A stretch of 64,000 nt of DNA from an uncultured Cyclobacteriaceae bacterium (GCA_947492745.1 CANLOE010000002.1:62001-126000), one strand, 5' to 3'. Positions 43,734 through 54,038 are shown, numbered from the stretch's first letter. Notes: generated by a model not told the origin, from the letters alone. Translations and numbers: made by a program.

Positions 43734-46700
43734 TCAAAAAGTAATGGACACTCCGCCCAATATTTTTCTACTCAAAGGAAACAATCCCCTATCGATACCC
43801 TGACTTCTATCATTACCGCTACCGGCTTCAGGGTCTACCCCTTTATAACCTGTAATGGTAAAAAAGTCATCCAAAGATAAATAGATACGCGCGTTTGTAA
43901 ATCCGATACTCTCCATAGTCGGTTTGGGGATGGTGTAGCCGAGCTGAATCTGTTTTACCCTTGCAAAGGAGGCATCAAAGACCATTAAGTCACTGTTGTA
44001 AATAAATGGACTGCTCGTATTGGCTTTGAACCATTCGTTCGTACTGTTTTCACCTATCCAGCGGTCTTCATAGAAAAACTTGGGACGGTTGGCCGTAACC
44101 CTATCGATACGGGTAAAGCCCAAAAGCACATCGTTGCCTATAGAGCCTTGTACAAAAACAGTCAAATCGAAACCTTTATGCTCCACGCGCCCTCTCATCC
44201 CAAAAAGCATATCGGGATGCGGACTACCGATAAAGGTATGGTCGGCAGGACTGATGGTATTGTCACCATTGACATCAACGACTATAGGATCACCCGGTGA
44301 TGGAGTGTAACCCGTTATCTCTTCACTGGATAAGTATTGATCGATCTGTGCCTGATTCTGAAAAATACCATCTGTTTTATAACCACTGAAATACCATAGA
44401 GGCTGGCCTTCCTCAAAAAAGGTCGCCGTATAGCCTCCTGTACCTACATTAGCTCCATCTACCACATCACCATCCACAAAGGTGGCTTCATTTTTCAGGA
44501 AAGTAGCATTTCCCGAAATATCAAAATCCCAACCCGATGAAGTAGAATTTCTATAGGCCAACTCTAATTCAACACCGGTATTGCGCACCGTACCTCCATT
44601 GATAATGGTAGGGAAGTTTCCCACAAAGTCAGGGGGTGTACCCGGGACCAAAAGATCTTTGGTCGTTTTATTGAAATAATCTACTGTAAAGCTCAGGTTA
44701 TCATTGAAAAAACCAAAATCCAGACCTATATCGATTTGTTCGCTGGTCTCCCAAGTCAACTCGGGGTTAGCCAAGTTCAAGGGTTCTGCTCCCGGTCTCA
44801 AGACACCATTGGCATCCGGATACTGGATACCTGCTGCGGATATCCCAGCAGAAAATAGACCGGGTGTAAGGTTGGAAAGACTACCGTTCTGTCCCCAACT
44901 GGCACGTACTTTCAGGTAATCCATCACATTGACATTAAAAAAGCTCTCATTGGATATCACCCAGCCGGCCGACACTGAAGGAAAAAATCCCCAGCGATTG
45001 TCCGAAGGAAGGATAGAAGTACCGTCATAACGTAGGGTCGCATTAAAAAGATAACGGGAATCGAAATCATAGGAAACCCTACCAAAATAGGATAGTAAAT
45101 TGCCCCTGTTGAAGCCGCCGGATAGAGAACCGTCAATTACGTTGGGCGAAAGATAGGATAGCGCTTCCTGCTCCCTGAAGAGAGGGCCATAAGATGCTCT
45201 GGTCGTCCCGCCAAGCCCTTCGATAAGGGAGGTACCCAACAGAACGCTGAACTTATGGCGATTGATCTCATCGCTATAAGTGGCAAAATTTTCCCATTGC
45301 CAGAAAAAGCTTCGGAAGTTATTATCGGTAGCGCTTGAGGCGTTACTCTGTCTTGTCGGCGTGAAGTAAAACGTAGGGGACCATCCGTGAAAATTGCCAA
45401 AACTGGCGTTCAAGCCTAACCTAGAAGTAAATGTGATCTTATCTATGGGAGAAATTTCAGTGTATATTGTTCCGAATACGCGATTGGTCACCGTCTCTCC
45501 ATTAGTGATATCCATATTGGCCAAAGGGTTGACGATTTCACCGTTTACAAAGTCGGAAAGACCATAAATATCTCCGTTCGGGTCTCTTATCAAAGGTCGG
45601 CCAGCGTCCAGAAGATCCTGTACAAAGCCCGGTATGGCCCCAGTATACGTAACGGGAGTTAAAGGATCGAACAATAGGATACTGGAAAGTATGCCTCCGA
45701 ACTCGTTGTCTTCGGCCAATGTAGTTTTTTTGGTTCCGATAAAGGAGAAATTATGCCCCACCTTGAGCCAATCATTCAAATTATGGCTAGCGTTTAGCCG
45801 GAGGTTAGTCCTCTGGAAACTTGCCCTGTCCCCTCCTACGATACCTTCCTGATCGAAAAAGCTTCCACCAAAAAAATAGGTCGATTTCTCATTGCCTCCA
45901 TTGATGAACAGACTATGCCGTTGTAGAGGGGCATTGGTCAATGATTCTTCCAGCCAATCTGTCCCATTACCATCCACAGTTCTGAAACTTTCGCCGGCCT
46001 CTCTCAAATAATTGTTATGCTCTTGAGCATTCATCAATTCCAGTCTGGAATTGATGCTTTGCGAACCGTACTGCATATTATAGGTGATATTGAAGCCTTC
46101 TTTTTCACCCGACTTGGTGCTGACGACCACGACTCCATTAGCCCCTTCTGCACCATAAATGGCAGCAGAAGCCGCATCCTTGAGTATTTCTATAGAAGCA
46201 ATCTCAAAAGGGTCCAAAAAATCGATATTGCTTGTTCTAAGACCATCGACGATATACAATGGGTCAGAGTTTCCATTGGACCCTGTCCCTCTTATCCTTA
46301 CTTTGAAACCGGCTCCCGGTGAACCGGAATTAGGAAGTATGGTTACTCCTGAAACACGTCCCTGAATCGACTGTTGCACCTGACCCGCAGAATAGGTAGC
46401 CAACTCTTCCGCTTTAATACTGGAAATGGCTCCCGTTACCAAACTTTTTTCCACCTCACCATATCCTACAACAATTATCTCACCGAGCTGTTGTATGTCC
46501 TCTACTAATGTAACCTTTATCGTTGTTTGTCCATCGGATAACACTACCTCTTGACTATTATATCCAATAAAGGATACTACCAATATGTCCTGAGAAGCTG
46601 CCGATAGACTGAATGTGCCATCACCACCCGAGATGGTACCGTTGGTTGTGCCCTTGACCACAATGGATGCGCCCGGGACAACCTCTCCATTCTCATCCAT

Positions 46701-46814
46701 TATCGTACCTGTGATAACTCTCTGCTGAGCTTGGAGGGATGCACAAAGTATAGAAAACAGTATCAGAAGATATAGCTTTCTTCCTTTGGGAAAAAGTAAA
46801 TATAGATATGCCAT
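43734..46814 (-). CDS. SusC/RagA-family TonB-linked outer membrane transporter
   Basis: 1026 residues. Sec signal ending in ILCASLQAQQ, then a carboxypeptidase-regulatory domain (VITGTIMDENGEVVPGASIVVKGTTNG ... VSFIGYNSQEV), the SusC signature segment (IIVVGYGEVEKSLVTGAISSIKAEEL), the plug (VRIRGTGSNGNSDPLYIVDG, EILKDAASAAIYGAEGANGVVVVSTKSG) and a 22-strand-type barrel ending SRKILGGVSITF. It imports oligosaccharides with SusD, powered by TonB-ExbBD. At about 1000 residues it is full length. It is first in its operon and transcribed in the same direction as the HTCS gene upstream of it; the 217-bp gap between them should hold its promoter. Confidence 0.97.
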   Translation of the reverse strand: MAYLYLLFPKGRKLYLLILFSILCASLQAQQRVITGTIMDENGEVVPGASIVVKGTTNGTISGGDGTFSLSAASQDILVVSFIGYNSQEVVLSDGQTTIKVTLVEDIQQLGEIIVVGYGEVEKSLVTGAISSIKAEELATYSAGQVQQSIQGRVSGVTILPNSGSPGAGFKVRIRGTGSNGNSDPLYIVDGLRTSNIDFLDPFEIASIEILKDAASAAIYGAEGANGVVVVSTKSGEKEGFNITYNMQYGSQSINSRLELMNAQEHNNYLREAGESFRTVDGNGTDWLEESLTNAPLQRHSLFINGGNEKSTYFFGGSFFDQEGIVGGDRASFQRTNLRLNASHNLNDWLKVGHNFSFIGTKKTTLAEDNEFGGILSSILLFDPLTPVTYTGAIPGFVQDLLDAGRPLIRDPNGDIYGLSDFVNGEIVNPLANMDITNGETVTNRVFGTIYTEISPIDKITFTSRLGLNASFGNFHGWSPTFYFTPTRQSNASSATDNNFRSFFWQWENFATYSDEINRHKFSVLLGTSLIEGLGGTTRASYGPLFREQEALSYLSPNVIDGSLSGGFNRGNLLSYFGRVSYDFDSRYLFNATLRYDGTSILPSDNRWGFFPSVSAGWVISNESFFNVNVMDYLKVRASWGQNGSLSNLTPGLFSAGISAAGIQYPDANGVLRPGAEPLNLANPELTWETSEQIDIGLDFGFFNDNLSFTVDYFNKTTKDLLVPGTPPDFVGNFPTIINGGTVRNTGVELELAYRNSTSSGWDFDISGNATFLKNEATFVDGDVVDGANVGTGGYTATFFEEGQPLWYFSGYKTDGIFQNQAQIDQYLSSEEITGYTPSPGDPIVVDVNGDNTISPADHTFIGSPHPDMLFGMRGRVEHKGFDLTVFVQGSIGNDVLLGFTRIDRVTANRPKFFYEDRWIGENSTNEWFKANTSSPFIYNSDLMVFDASFARVKQIQLGYTIPKPTMESIGFTNARIYLSLDDFFTITGYKGVDPEAGSGNDRSQGIDRGLFPLSRKILGGVSITF

Positions 46815-47031
46815 AGTCTGTGGATATTTTAAGTTAGGTTAAGTTTACTTCTTTCAAACTTGCGTAATTATAACCTTCCAACAAGGTCGTGAATTTCACA
46901 AAAAAGAGGGTTAAATATTGCAAATACCTAATTCAAAGCGATTGAATTGCTGATATATAACCATTTTGCAAACTAATCTCAAAACTCAACGTAAAACATT
47001 GGGTTGAAATGATATGTTGTTTAGGCTTACA

Positions 47032-50000
47032 TTATTGTTTTTCCAGCTTGTACTCGGAAGGATTGACTCCAAATTGTTTCTTGAAACAATGCCTGAAGTA
47101 TTTGAGGTCATTGAAGCCTACTTCGTACGTTACTTCAGCTATCGTCAGTTCCTGCTGTTCGATAAGTTGTGCTGCACGTTTTAATCGTATCGTCCTTATA
47201 AATTCATTGACGGATTGTCCCGTAAGTGCTTTTAGTTTTCGGTAAGACTGCATGCGGCTAAGGCCCATAGCTTTATTGAATTTCTCTACATTGAACTCCG
47301 AATCGGAAATATGTTTCTCCACGCAACTGAGTGCTTTTTTGATGAAATTTGCATCCGCAGAATTCGGCTTCAGTTTAGTGGGTTCCAGCTGCATTACTTC
47401 CCCCTCTAGGATTCTCTTGCTCAAACGCTGTTTTGACAGCAAAGTATTTTTGATGCGTAACTCTAGTACCTTGGGGTCAAAGGGCTTAGTGATATAGTGG
47501 TCAGCACCGAATTCAAGTCCCTCCAGTTTATCTTCGTGGTCTGCTTTCGCTGTCAGTAAGATGACAGGGATATGACTCGTCTTTTCTTCCTGCTTAATTT
47601 GCTCACAAAGCTCTATCCCGGTCAATTTTGGCATCATCACATCCGAAACGATTACATCAGGTATGTACTTCACTGCTAGATCCATACCATGAACACCATC
47701 GACCGCCTGAATACACTGATAGCTACTTCTGAGGTAATCGCAAATATAGGCTCTCAAGTCCTCATTATCTTCTACTACAAGTACCAAAGGCTTTTTGTCT
47801 TTAGGATTTTCCGTGATTTCTTCGCTATCTTCATTCTGTATCGTATCCTTGTTCAGTTCTGCCAGTACCGTATCGGTATCAGTGATGCTGTACTCTGAGC
47901 GCTTCTCGGAAACATCGAGATTCGCTATCAACTGTTCGGGCAGAAAGTGGGAGTGTCCTAATGGGAGATAAATAGAGAATGTTGTGCCGATACCATGGGA
48001 GCTTTCTACGGTGATTGCCCCTTGGTGCAGCTCTACAAGTTCTTTGGCAATGGCCAAACCGATTCCGGTACCTACCTTACCAAAGGATTCGCCTCTATCC
48101 ACTTGGTAGAAGCGGTCAAATACATACGCTAACTGTTCTTCTGGAATGCCCATCCCCGAATCGGCCACTATTATTCTAACGAGTCCCTGGGCATCGTCCA
48201 AGTTCTCCAACTCCTTCAGTGCGGGCCTACCCCTTAACTCTTCTATCAAAAAGTGGATCGTTCCTTGTTCCTGGGTATATTTGAATGCATTGGATAGCAG
48301 GTTAATGACGATTTGTTCGATTTTTTCATCATCAAAGTACACAGGCAGTTTCTTTTGGGTATAGGTACACCTGAAATCGATTTTCTGCTTCTGGGCATGG
48401 ACCTTGAAGCTATCGGCGAGGATTTTCATCTTGGCCACCAAGTCCTTCTCCGACACTTTCAATTTCATATGTCCCATTTCCAGTTTGGATAGGTCCAGCA
48501 GCTGATTGATCAAGTGTAGCAACCGTTCTGCATTGCGGATCATTACGGCAAACTGCTTTTTAGGATTGCCCTCATAATCGCCCGCAGCCATTGCTCTGAG
48601 TGGACTGAGGATCAGCGTCAGCGGAGTCCTGAACTCATGCGAGATGTTGGCAAAGAACCTTGACTTCACTTGATCCATTTCCTGCATCTTGGTCAGCTCC
48701 AGATGTTCCAACTTCAAGTCCACCTTCAATCGCTCGCGATGGATAATGATCCTTCTGTACCAGAACAGTATCCCTGCCAATACGAGGAAATAGAATATGT
48801 AGGCATAAGTAGTCTTCCACCAAGGGGGTAATATTCTTAGTTTTATGCTGGTACCTTCTTCATTCCAGTATCCATCATTATTAGCTCCCTTTACCATAAA
48901 GGTATAGCTGCCCGGAGGTACCTTGGTATAGTAGGCCTCGTCCCTTCGACCTACATATTGCCACTGTTGATCATAACCTTCTAACTGATAGGCATACTGA
49001 TTCTTGGCTGCTTGAGAAAAGTTCAAAGCTGAAAACTGAAAACTGAACACATTTTCATCATACGAAAGGACAATTTCTTTTGCTTCTGTAATATCTTTTT
49101 TCAGAGGGGTGCCTTTCTCTCCCGGCATCACTTTCTGGTCGAACAGCGTAAAACCTGTTATGAAAATATCGGGAATGTTTTTGTTTTCCTTTACGGCGCC
49201 CGGATAGAAGGCATTAAAGCCATTTATCCCCCCAAAGAGCAGCTCTCCAGAGGAACTCTTTAGATAAGCTCCCTTTGAAAACTCATAGGCCTGTATGCCA
49301 TCGGAAGGGTCAAAATTCTTAAAAGCCTTTTTGACTGTATTGAACTTGGATAGTCCTTTGTTCGTACTCAACCAGAGGTTATTGAAATCGTCTTCCAACA
49401 CCCCGTAGATGACCTCATTGGGAAGACCATCGCTCTTATGATATGCGGTGAATCGCCCTGATCGGTAATCGTACTTGTTGAGACCATTAGCTGTTCCTAT
49501 CCATAAGTTACCTTGAGTATCTTCAAGGAAGGATAGTATTTGGTTGCTGCTGATACTGTAGGGGTCTTCACTATTGTGCTTAAAATGCTTAAAAGATACT
49601 TGGTCGTCTTCATCAACAACCAGCAGGTTTACTCCATGGCCTTCGGTGCCTATCCAAAGATTTTGATGTTTATCTTCGAAAATACATCGTATAAGGTTGC
49701 TGCTCAGACCCGTACTGTCCTTATGGTCTGCCTCAAAGTGGGTGAAATGCCCCGTCTCCCTGTCCAATAACTCCAGACCATCTCTATAAGCACCTACCCA
49801 AAGCCTGTTTTGGCTGTCTTCACAAATGGCAAAAACATTGTTCCCTATAATACTTGTACTGTCATTCTCATCATGTTGATAACGTTTAAACTCTCCTGTT
49901 CGAGGGTTATATTCATTCAATCCACCTTCCCAAGTACCCACCCATAATTTACCATAACGGTCCATCATTAAGGATACGACAGCATTAGCACTGAGGCTGT

Positions 50001-51282
50001 TGTCATTGGAAGGCTCATTACGAAAATGGGTAAAACGATCCGTTTTTCTATTCCAAAAATTGAGGCCACCCCCATCAGTGCCTATCCATAGATTACCATC
50101 ATTGTCCTCAGAAAAGCTACTGACAACACTATGGCTCAAGCCATTTTGCTGAAAGACTTTTTTCTGATAATGACTGAACTTACGCTGATAAGGGTCATTT
50201 TTGAGGACACCTCTATCAAAGGTACCTAACCAGATGGTACCTACCCTATCCTCGTACATGGACCATATGGATTTGCTACTGATATAATGTCCTCCCTTGT
50301 CATTGTCTTTGTAATGTTGATACGTACCGGTAGCAATATCATAGATCAAAAGACCTTGATTTTCTATCCCTATCCACAATCGGTTCTTACTATCTTCCAA
50401 AAGTGACAATACTACTTGTGCACCATCGACACTTTTAGGGAAATCGTTCATAGGGCGAATATCCAATAGGTCATTTTCACCGACAGTCATGATACTGACA
50501 CCGGCATGTGTACCTATCCAAAAATGATTTCCGTTTCCTTTGAGGATTTTGGTGATGGTACCGTTTTTCAACCCTTCCTTACGATGATGGTGACGGAACT
50601 GCTGAGCATCGATGTCCAAGCGGTCCAGCCCCCCCTCCCAAGTACCTATCAGGAGGTGACCTTTGTGGTCTTCGCCGATAGCGGTTACATGGTCCGTACT
50701 CAGACTGTTGGAGTCATCAGGGTTATGTCCATAATGAATGAACATATCATGCTCACGATCGAAAAAGTTGAGACCACCGTTCATGGTGCCTATCCATAGT
50801 CTTCCTTTTCTATCTTCATGTATTGCTGTCACATGATTATCACTCAAGCCCCCGTTAGCTCCTTTTATGTGCTTATATACCTTGAAACTATTCTTACTCC
50901 TATCATAATAGCTCAACCCTCTCAGGGTTCCTATCCACAGGTTGTCATCGGCATCTTCATAGAGGCATTGTACATAGTTTTCGGAGAGGCTCAGAGGATC
51001 TCCGTCGGCATGTTCGAATACATCCATATCGGCACCGTCAAACCGGTTCAGACCACTCCGGGTACCGAACCACAAAAAGCCTTTATGGTCTTGTAATATG
51101 GAGGTGACAGTGTTCTGAGAGAGTTCCATATTGACTTCGTCGAAAGCAAGCCCTTCATGGCCAACAGTTCTCTGTTGAGCTATCGAAAACGATGCATAAC
51201 AAATAAAAGCCAAAATTGTCACTTTCAGCCTTAAGTGCAGAATGGGGTAAAAAAAGCGCATTTTTCTCGTCGTTTTGACCAT
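47032..51282 (-). CDS. Hybrid two-component system (HTCS) glycan sensor-regulator
   Basis: 1416 residues in one chain. Signal sequence (AFICYASFSIAQQ), then about 14 regulator-propeller blades with the repeated pattern LWIGTxxGLNxxD that form two seven-bladed propellers, a Y_Y_Y domain (LEGYDQQWQYVGRRDEAYYTKVPPG) and a membrane helix (about TYAYIFYFLVLAGILFW). The kinase core has FFANISHEFRTPLTLI (His), NLLSNAFKYT, DSGMGIPEEQ and GTGIGLAIAKEL. A receiver follows with VVEDNED and SDVMMPKLTGIELC (Asp) plus KPFD. The end is an AraC-type HTH (AEVTYEVGFNDLKYFRHCFKKQFGVNPSEYK). It senses a glycan fragment in the periplasm and activates the adjacent SusC/SusD operon; the ligand cannot be read from sequence. 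Confidence 0.97.
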   Translation of the reverse strand: MVKTTRKMRFFYPILHLRLKVTILAFICYASFSIAQQRTVGHEGLAFDEVNMELSQNTVTSILQDHKGFLWFGTRSGLNRFDGADMDVFEHADGDPLSLSENYVQCLYEDADDNLWIGTLRGLSYYDRSKNSFKVYKHIKGANGGLSDNHVTAIHEDRKGRLWIGTMNGGLNFFDREHDMFIHYGHNPDDSNSLSTDHVTAIGEDHKGHLLIGTWEGGLDRLDIDAQQFRHHHRKEGLKNGTITKILKGNGNHFWIGTHAGVSIMTVGENDLLDIRPMNDFPKSVDGAQVVLSLLEDSKNRLWIGIENQGLLIYDIATGTYQHYKDNDKGGHYISSKSIWSMYEDRVGTIWLGTFDRGVLKNDPYQRKFSHYQKKVFQQNGLSHSVVSSFSEDNDGNLWIGTDGGGLNFWNRKTDRFTHFRNEPSNDNSLSANAVVSLMMDRYGKLWVGTWEGGLNEYNPRTGEFKRYQHDENDSTSIIGNNVFAICEDSQNRLWVGAYRDGLELLDRETGHFTHFEADHKDSTGLSSNLIRCIFEDKHQNLWIGTEGHGVNLLVVDEDDQVSFKHFKHNSEDPYSISSNQILSFLEDTQGNLWIGTANGLNKYDYRSGRFTAYHKSDGLPNEVIYGVLEDDFNNLWLSTNKGLSKFNTVKKAFKNFDPSDGIQAYEFSKGAYLKSSSGELLFGGINGFNAFYPGAVKENKNIPDIFITGFTLFDQKVMPGEKGTPLKKDITEAKEIVLSYDENVFSFQFSALNFSQAAKNQYAYQLEGYDQQWQYVGRRDEAYYTKVPPGSYTFMVKGANNDGYWNEEGTSIKLRILPPWWKTTYAYIFYFLVLAGILFWYRRIIIHRERLKVDLKLEHLELTKMQEMDQVKSRFFANISHEFRTPLTLILSPLRAMAAGDYEGNPKKQFAVMIRNAERLLHLINQLLDLSKLEMGHMKLKVSEKDLVAKMKILADSFKVHAQKQKIDFRCTYTQKKLPVYFDDEKIEQIVINLLSNAFKYTQEQGTIHFLIEELRGRPALKELENLDDAQGLVRIIVADSGMGIPEEQLAYVFDRFYQVDRGESFGKVGTGIGLAIAKELVELHQGAITVESSHGIGTTFSIYLPLGHSHFLPEQLIANLDVSEKRSEYSITDTDTVLAELNKDTIQNEDSEEITENPKDKKPLVLVVEDNEDLRAYICDYLRSSYQCIQAVDGVHGMDLAVKYIPDVIVSDVMMPKLTGIELCEQIKQEEKTSHIPVILLTAKADHEDKLEGLEFGADHYITKPFDPKVLELRIKNTLLSKQRLSKRILEGEVMQLEPTKLKPNSADANFIKKALSCVEKHISDSEFNVEKFNKAMGLSRMQSYRKLKALTGQSVNEFIRTIRLKRAAQLIEQQELTIAEVTYEVGFNDLKYFRHCFKKQFGVNPSEYKLEKQ

Positions 51283-51348
51283 TCAAAATGAATAGTTCAT
51301 GTTAAAAGCACCTAATATTACATAAAAGTGAAATATCCCCCCCCTTAT

Positions 51349-51385
51349 TTTGTGAGATTTACTTCGACTCAAGCTCATATTTTTG
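51349..51385 (+). promoter_or_regulatory. Possible promoter of the GH3 gene
   Basis: TTTG at 51349-51352 and TATTTTTG (fits TAnnTTTG) at 51378-51385, about 25 bp apart, slightly longer than usual. It lies in the 155-bp divergent region between the HTCS and GH3 genes. A run of eight C at about 51337-51344 precedes it. Confidence 0.3.
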
Positions 51386-51437
51386 CCGAATTTTCCAAAT
51401 AATAGGAGAAAAGTACTTTTTAATAGATTCCCTGATT

Positions 51438-53735
51438 ATGAAAATACGAAAAACCTTTCTATCAACCATTTCAATGTACCTTTTGTATGTAATGTTTACT
51501 TCTTGTAGCACCGGAGAGAGTGCCCCAAAAACAGACCCTTTGATAGAAAAAGTAAATGACTTACTTCTCAAGATGACACTCGAAGAGAAAGTCGGCCAAA
51601 TGACTCAAGTAACCATAGATATGATCCTAAAAGAGGGCAAGACTACCGAAGTCGATATGGACAAATTACGGACAGCTCTCATTGATAAAAAAGTCGGATC
51701 CATATTGAATGTATCCGGACATGCCTACTCACTGAACCAGTGGCACTCTGTCATCAATAAAATCCAGCGCATGGCCGTGATGGAAACAAAGAACCGTATT
51801 CCTGTCATTTATGGTATAGATGCCATACATGGGGCCAACTACACATTAAATTCAACACTGTACCCGCACAATATCGGCATGGCCGCGTCCAGAAACGATG
51901 TGCTTGTAGAGAAAATCGCCAAAGCAACGGCCATGGAAGTACGTGCATCGGGTATCCGTTGGAATTTTGACCCTGTTGTCGGCTTAGGGAGGCAACCGCT
52001 ATGGCCTCGTTTCGAAGAGACTTTTGGCGAAGATGTGCATATCAGCAAAAAAATGGGGGCTGCCGCTATCCGTGGTTATGAAGGTGATGGACTCTCCTCC
52101 CCTACAGCGGTCGCTTCTTGTATCAAACACTATATAGGCTATTCGATACCCAATTCCGGAAAAGACAGAACACCGGCTCATATTCCCGAAATTATTCTAA
52201 GAGAATACTTTCTACCCCCATTCCAGGCGGCTATCAATGCAGGAGTTTCTACGCTCATGGTTAACTCAGGAGAGATTAATGGCATGCCCGTACATGCTAG
52301 CAAGTATTTACTTCATGATGTTTTACGTGAAGAACTCGGTTTCAAAGGCGTAGTCGTCACCGACTGGGAGGATATCAAAAGAATCATGGACCGTCATCAA
52401 ATTGCCAAGAGCCAAAAAGAGGCCGTTAGGCTAGCCATAGAAGCAGGTATCGATATGAGCATGGTCCCTCTAGATTATTCTTTCTATGACCTTCTGGTCG
52501 AGCTGGTCAAAGAAGGGGCCGTAAGCGAGGAACGCATTGATACTTCAGTACGACGCATCCTCTTACTGAAACATAAACTGGGACTATTTGACAATGCTTT
52601 CCCCGAACCTGCTGCCAAGGAGAACTTCCAACTGAAAGCGTATCCTACACTTGCTATGGAAAGTGCCCTGGAGAGTATTGTACTGGCAAAAAACAGTCGC
52701 ACTGGCGGAAAAGCCCTTCTACCACTGAGCAAAACCACAAAAGTATTACTGGCAGGTCCTGGAGCAAATAACCTCTCCTCATTACATGGAAGTTGGTCCT
52801 TTACCTGGCAGGGGCAGGAACAGGAATACTACCCTAAATCTACATCTACGATAAAAACGGCTCTAGAAAAGTCCATCGGAAAAGAAAACGTAATCTGTCG
52901 ATCGGTAGCAGATTATTCGGCTCCTGCCAATTACAGCACGACACAGCTTATCAAGGATGCCAAAGAGGTGGAGCATATCATATTATGCTTGGGAGAAAAT
53001 GCTTACGCTGAGTCTCCCGGTATTATCAGTAATCTTGACCTACCCAGAGAACAGGCACTACTTATAGAAGCTGCTGTAAACACTGGAAAATCCGTCATTC
53101 TCATTATGACAGAAGGAAGACCAAGAATTATTGGGGAAATCGTCAAGGATGTGGAAGCCGTTTTCTTGGCCTTCCGCCCGGGAAGTAAGGGAGCAGAAGC
53201 ATTGGCACAACTTATATTCGGTGAGGAAAATCCTAGCGGAATACTGCCTATCAGCTACCCCAAAGCCTCTGGAGATATCGTATTTTATGACCATAAGTTA
53301 TCCGAGAAGATACGAGAGCCGGCACCGGGACAGTTCGACCTAAAGGGATATGACCCTCAGTGGCCTTTTGGACATGGCCTCAGTTATACCCGATTTAGTT
53401 ATGGGCCTATCAATAGCAGTAAGAACAGTTTCGGGAACGATGAAACCGTGACCTTCTCCATTAATGTCAGCAACACCGGTAAAAGAGATGGAAAAGTGAG
53501 TGTGGAATTGTATAGCAGAGATCATTTTGCCTCTATCTCCCCTAACCAGAAAAGGCTGCGTAAATATAAAAAAGTAACCATCCCGGCAGGTGCTTCCAAA
53601 GAAGTTAGTTTTGAAGTCAACAAAGATGACCTTTCTTTTATAGGTGCGGAAGGAAAACGCATCACCGAAGAAGGGGATTTCGATATTATGATCGGTGACC
53701 AAAAGCTTATCGTAAGTTATACTACCGACCTTTAA
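51438..53735 (+). CDS. GH3 family beta-glucosidase lipoprotein (BglX-like)
   Basis: 765 residues. Lipoprotein signal (LLYVMFTSCSTG), then the GH3 N-terminal barrel starting LLLKMTLEEKVGQMTQV, with RIPVIYGIDAIHGANY, WNFDPVVGLGRQPLWPRFEETFGED and KHYIGYSIP. The catalytic nucleophile Asp is in GVVVTDWEDI. The GH3 C-terminal domain (LLAGPGANNLSSLHGSWSFTWQG, IILCLGENAYAE) follows, and a fibronectin-like domain closes the protein (PFGHGLSYTRFSYG ... VSNTGKRDGKVSVELY). Such enzymes release glucose from the non-reducing end of beta-glucan oligosaccharides, although GH3 also includes other specificities. It is divergent from the HTCS gene and probably part of its regulon. The stop codon is formed at the border of an R3-type repeat. 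Confidence 0.95.
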   Translation: MKIRKTFLSTISMYLLYVMFTSCSTGESAPKTDPLIEKVNDLLLKMTLEEKVGQMTQVTIDMILKEGKTTEVDMDKLRTALIDKKVGSILNVSGHAYSLNQWHSVINKIQRMAVMETKNRIPVIYGIDAIHGANYTLNSTLYPHNIGMAASRNDVLVEKIAKATAMEVRASGIRWNFDPVVGLGRQPLWPRFEETFGEDVHISKKMGAAAIRGYEGDGLSSPTAVASCIKHYIGYSIPNSGKDRTPAHIPEIILREYFLPPFQAAINAGVSTLMVNSGEINGMPVHASKYLLHDVLREELGFKGVVVTDWEDIKRIMDRHQIAKSQKEAVRLAIEAGIDMSMVPLDYSFYDLLVELVKEGAVSEERIDTSVRRILLLKHKLGLFDNAFPEPAAKENFQLKAYPTLAMESALESIVLAKNSRTGGKALLPLSKTTKVLLAGPGANNLSSLHGSWSFTWQGQEQEYYPKSTSTIKTALEKSIGKENVICRSVADYSAPANYSTTQLIKDAKEVEHIILCLGENAYAESPGIISNLDLPREQALLIEAAVNTGKSVILIMTEGRPRIIGEIVKDVEAVFLAFRPGSKGAEALAQLIFGEENPSGILPISYPKASGDIVFYDHKLSEKIREPAPGQFDLKGYDPQWPFGHGLSYTRFSYGPINSSKNSFGNDETVTFSINVSNTGKRDGKVSVELYSRDHFASISPNQKRLRKYKKVTIPAGASKEVSFEVNKDDLSFIGAEGKRITEEGDFDIMIGDQKLIVSYTTDL

Positions 53736-53762
53736 CCCAAAATGATCAATAGAGAACCGATT
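53735..53762 (+). repeat. R3-type element end fragment at the GH3 stop codon
   Basis: ACCCAAAATGATCAATAG followed by AGAACC, as at the start of R3/R3'. It is preceded by TTA (53732-53734). After about 25 bp the similarity stops. The TAA stop of the GH3 gene is made of the flanking TA and the first base of the fragment. Confidence 0.6.
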
Positions 53763-53797
53763 CATTTTCGGTTCAGTAAAATCTTATTGGAAATAGT

Positions 53798-53832
53798 ACC
53801 CGGTTCCTTGTAGTAGGAGTCGGGTATTTTTA
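53798..53832 (+). terminator. Terminator after the GH3 gene
   Basis: Stem ACCCGGTTCC / GGAGTCGGGT (8 of 10 paired) with an 8-base loop, followed by ATTTTTATT. Located about 60 bp after the GH3 stop codon. Confidence 0.65.
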
Positions 53833-53878
53833 TTGAACCCAAAATAGTCGATAGCCTTCCTATTCCCCGCATAAATTA

Positions 53879-54038
53879 TACAAATTTGGGTTTTAAATGT
53901 CGTATAAGATTCCGCGGGTCATTTTGGTTTCAATCAAGGCGATAACCGCAGGGATAGCAGCGCTATCGCGAGGATGGTCAACGCAGAGTGAAGCAAAATG
54001 AACAGGAAGATAGGCGATAGTTAAAAGCTAAGTTTGTA
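53879..54038 (-). mobile_element. R1 palindromic element nested in R3
   Basis: 160 bp from TACAAATTTGGGTTTT to GCTAAGTTTGTA, TTA on both sides (53876-53878, 54039-54041). The empty site is visible in R3 at 20996 (single TTA at 21035-21037). It has one extra G in a TTTTGG run, a variant shared with the copy at 60975. Confidence 0.9.

Noticed and set aside
51337-51344. Run of eight C residues in the HTCS-GH3 divergent region, considered as a phase-variable tract
   Set aside because: A single homopolymer outside the coding regions; no inverted repeats for an invertible promoter were found, and it could be ordinary or a sequencing effect.
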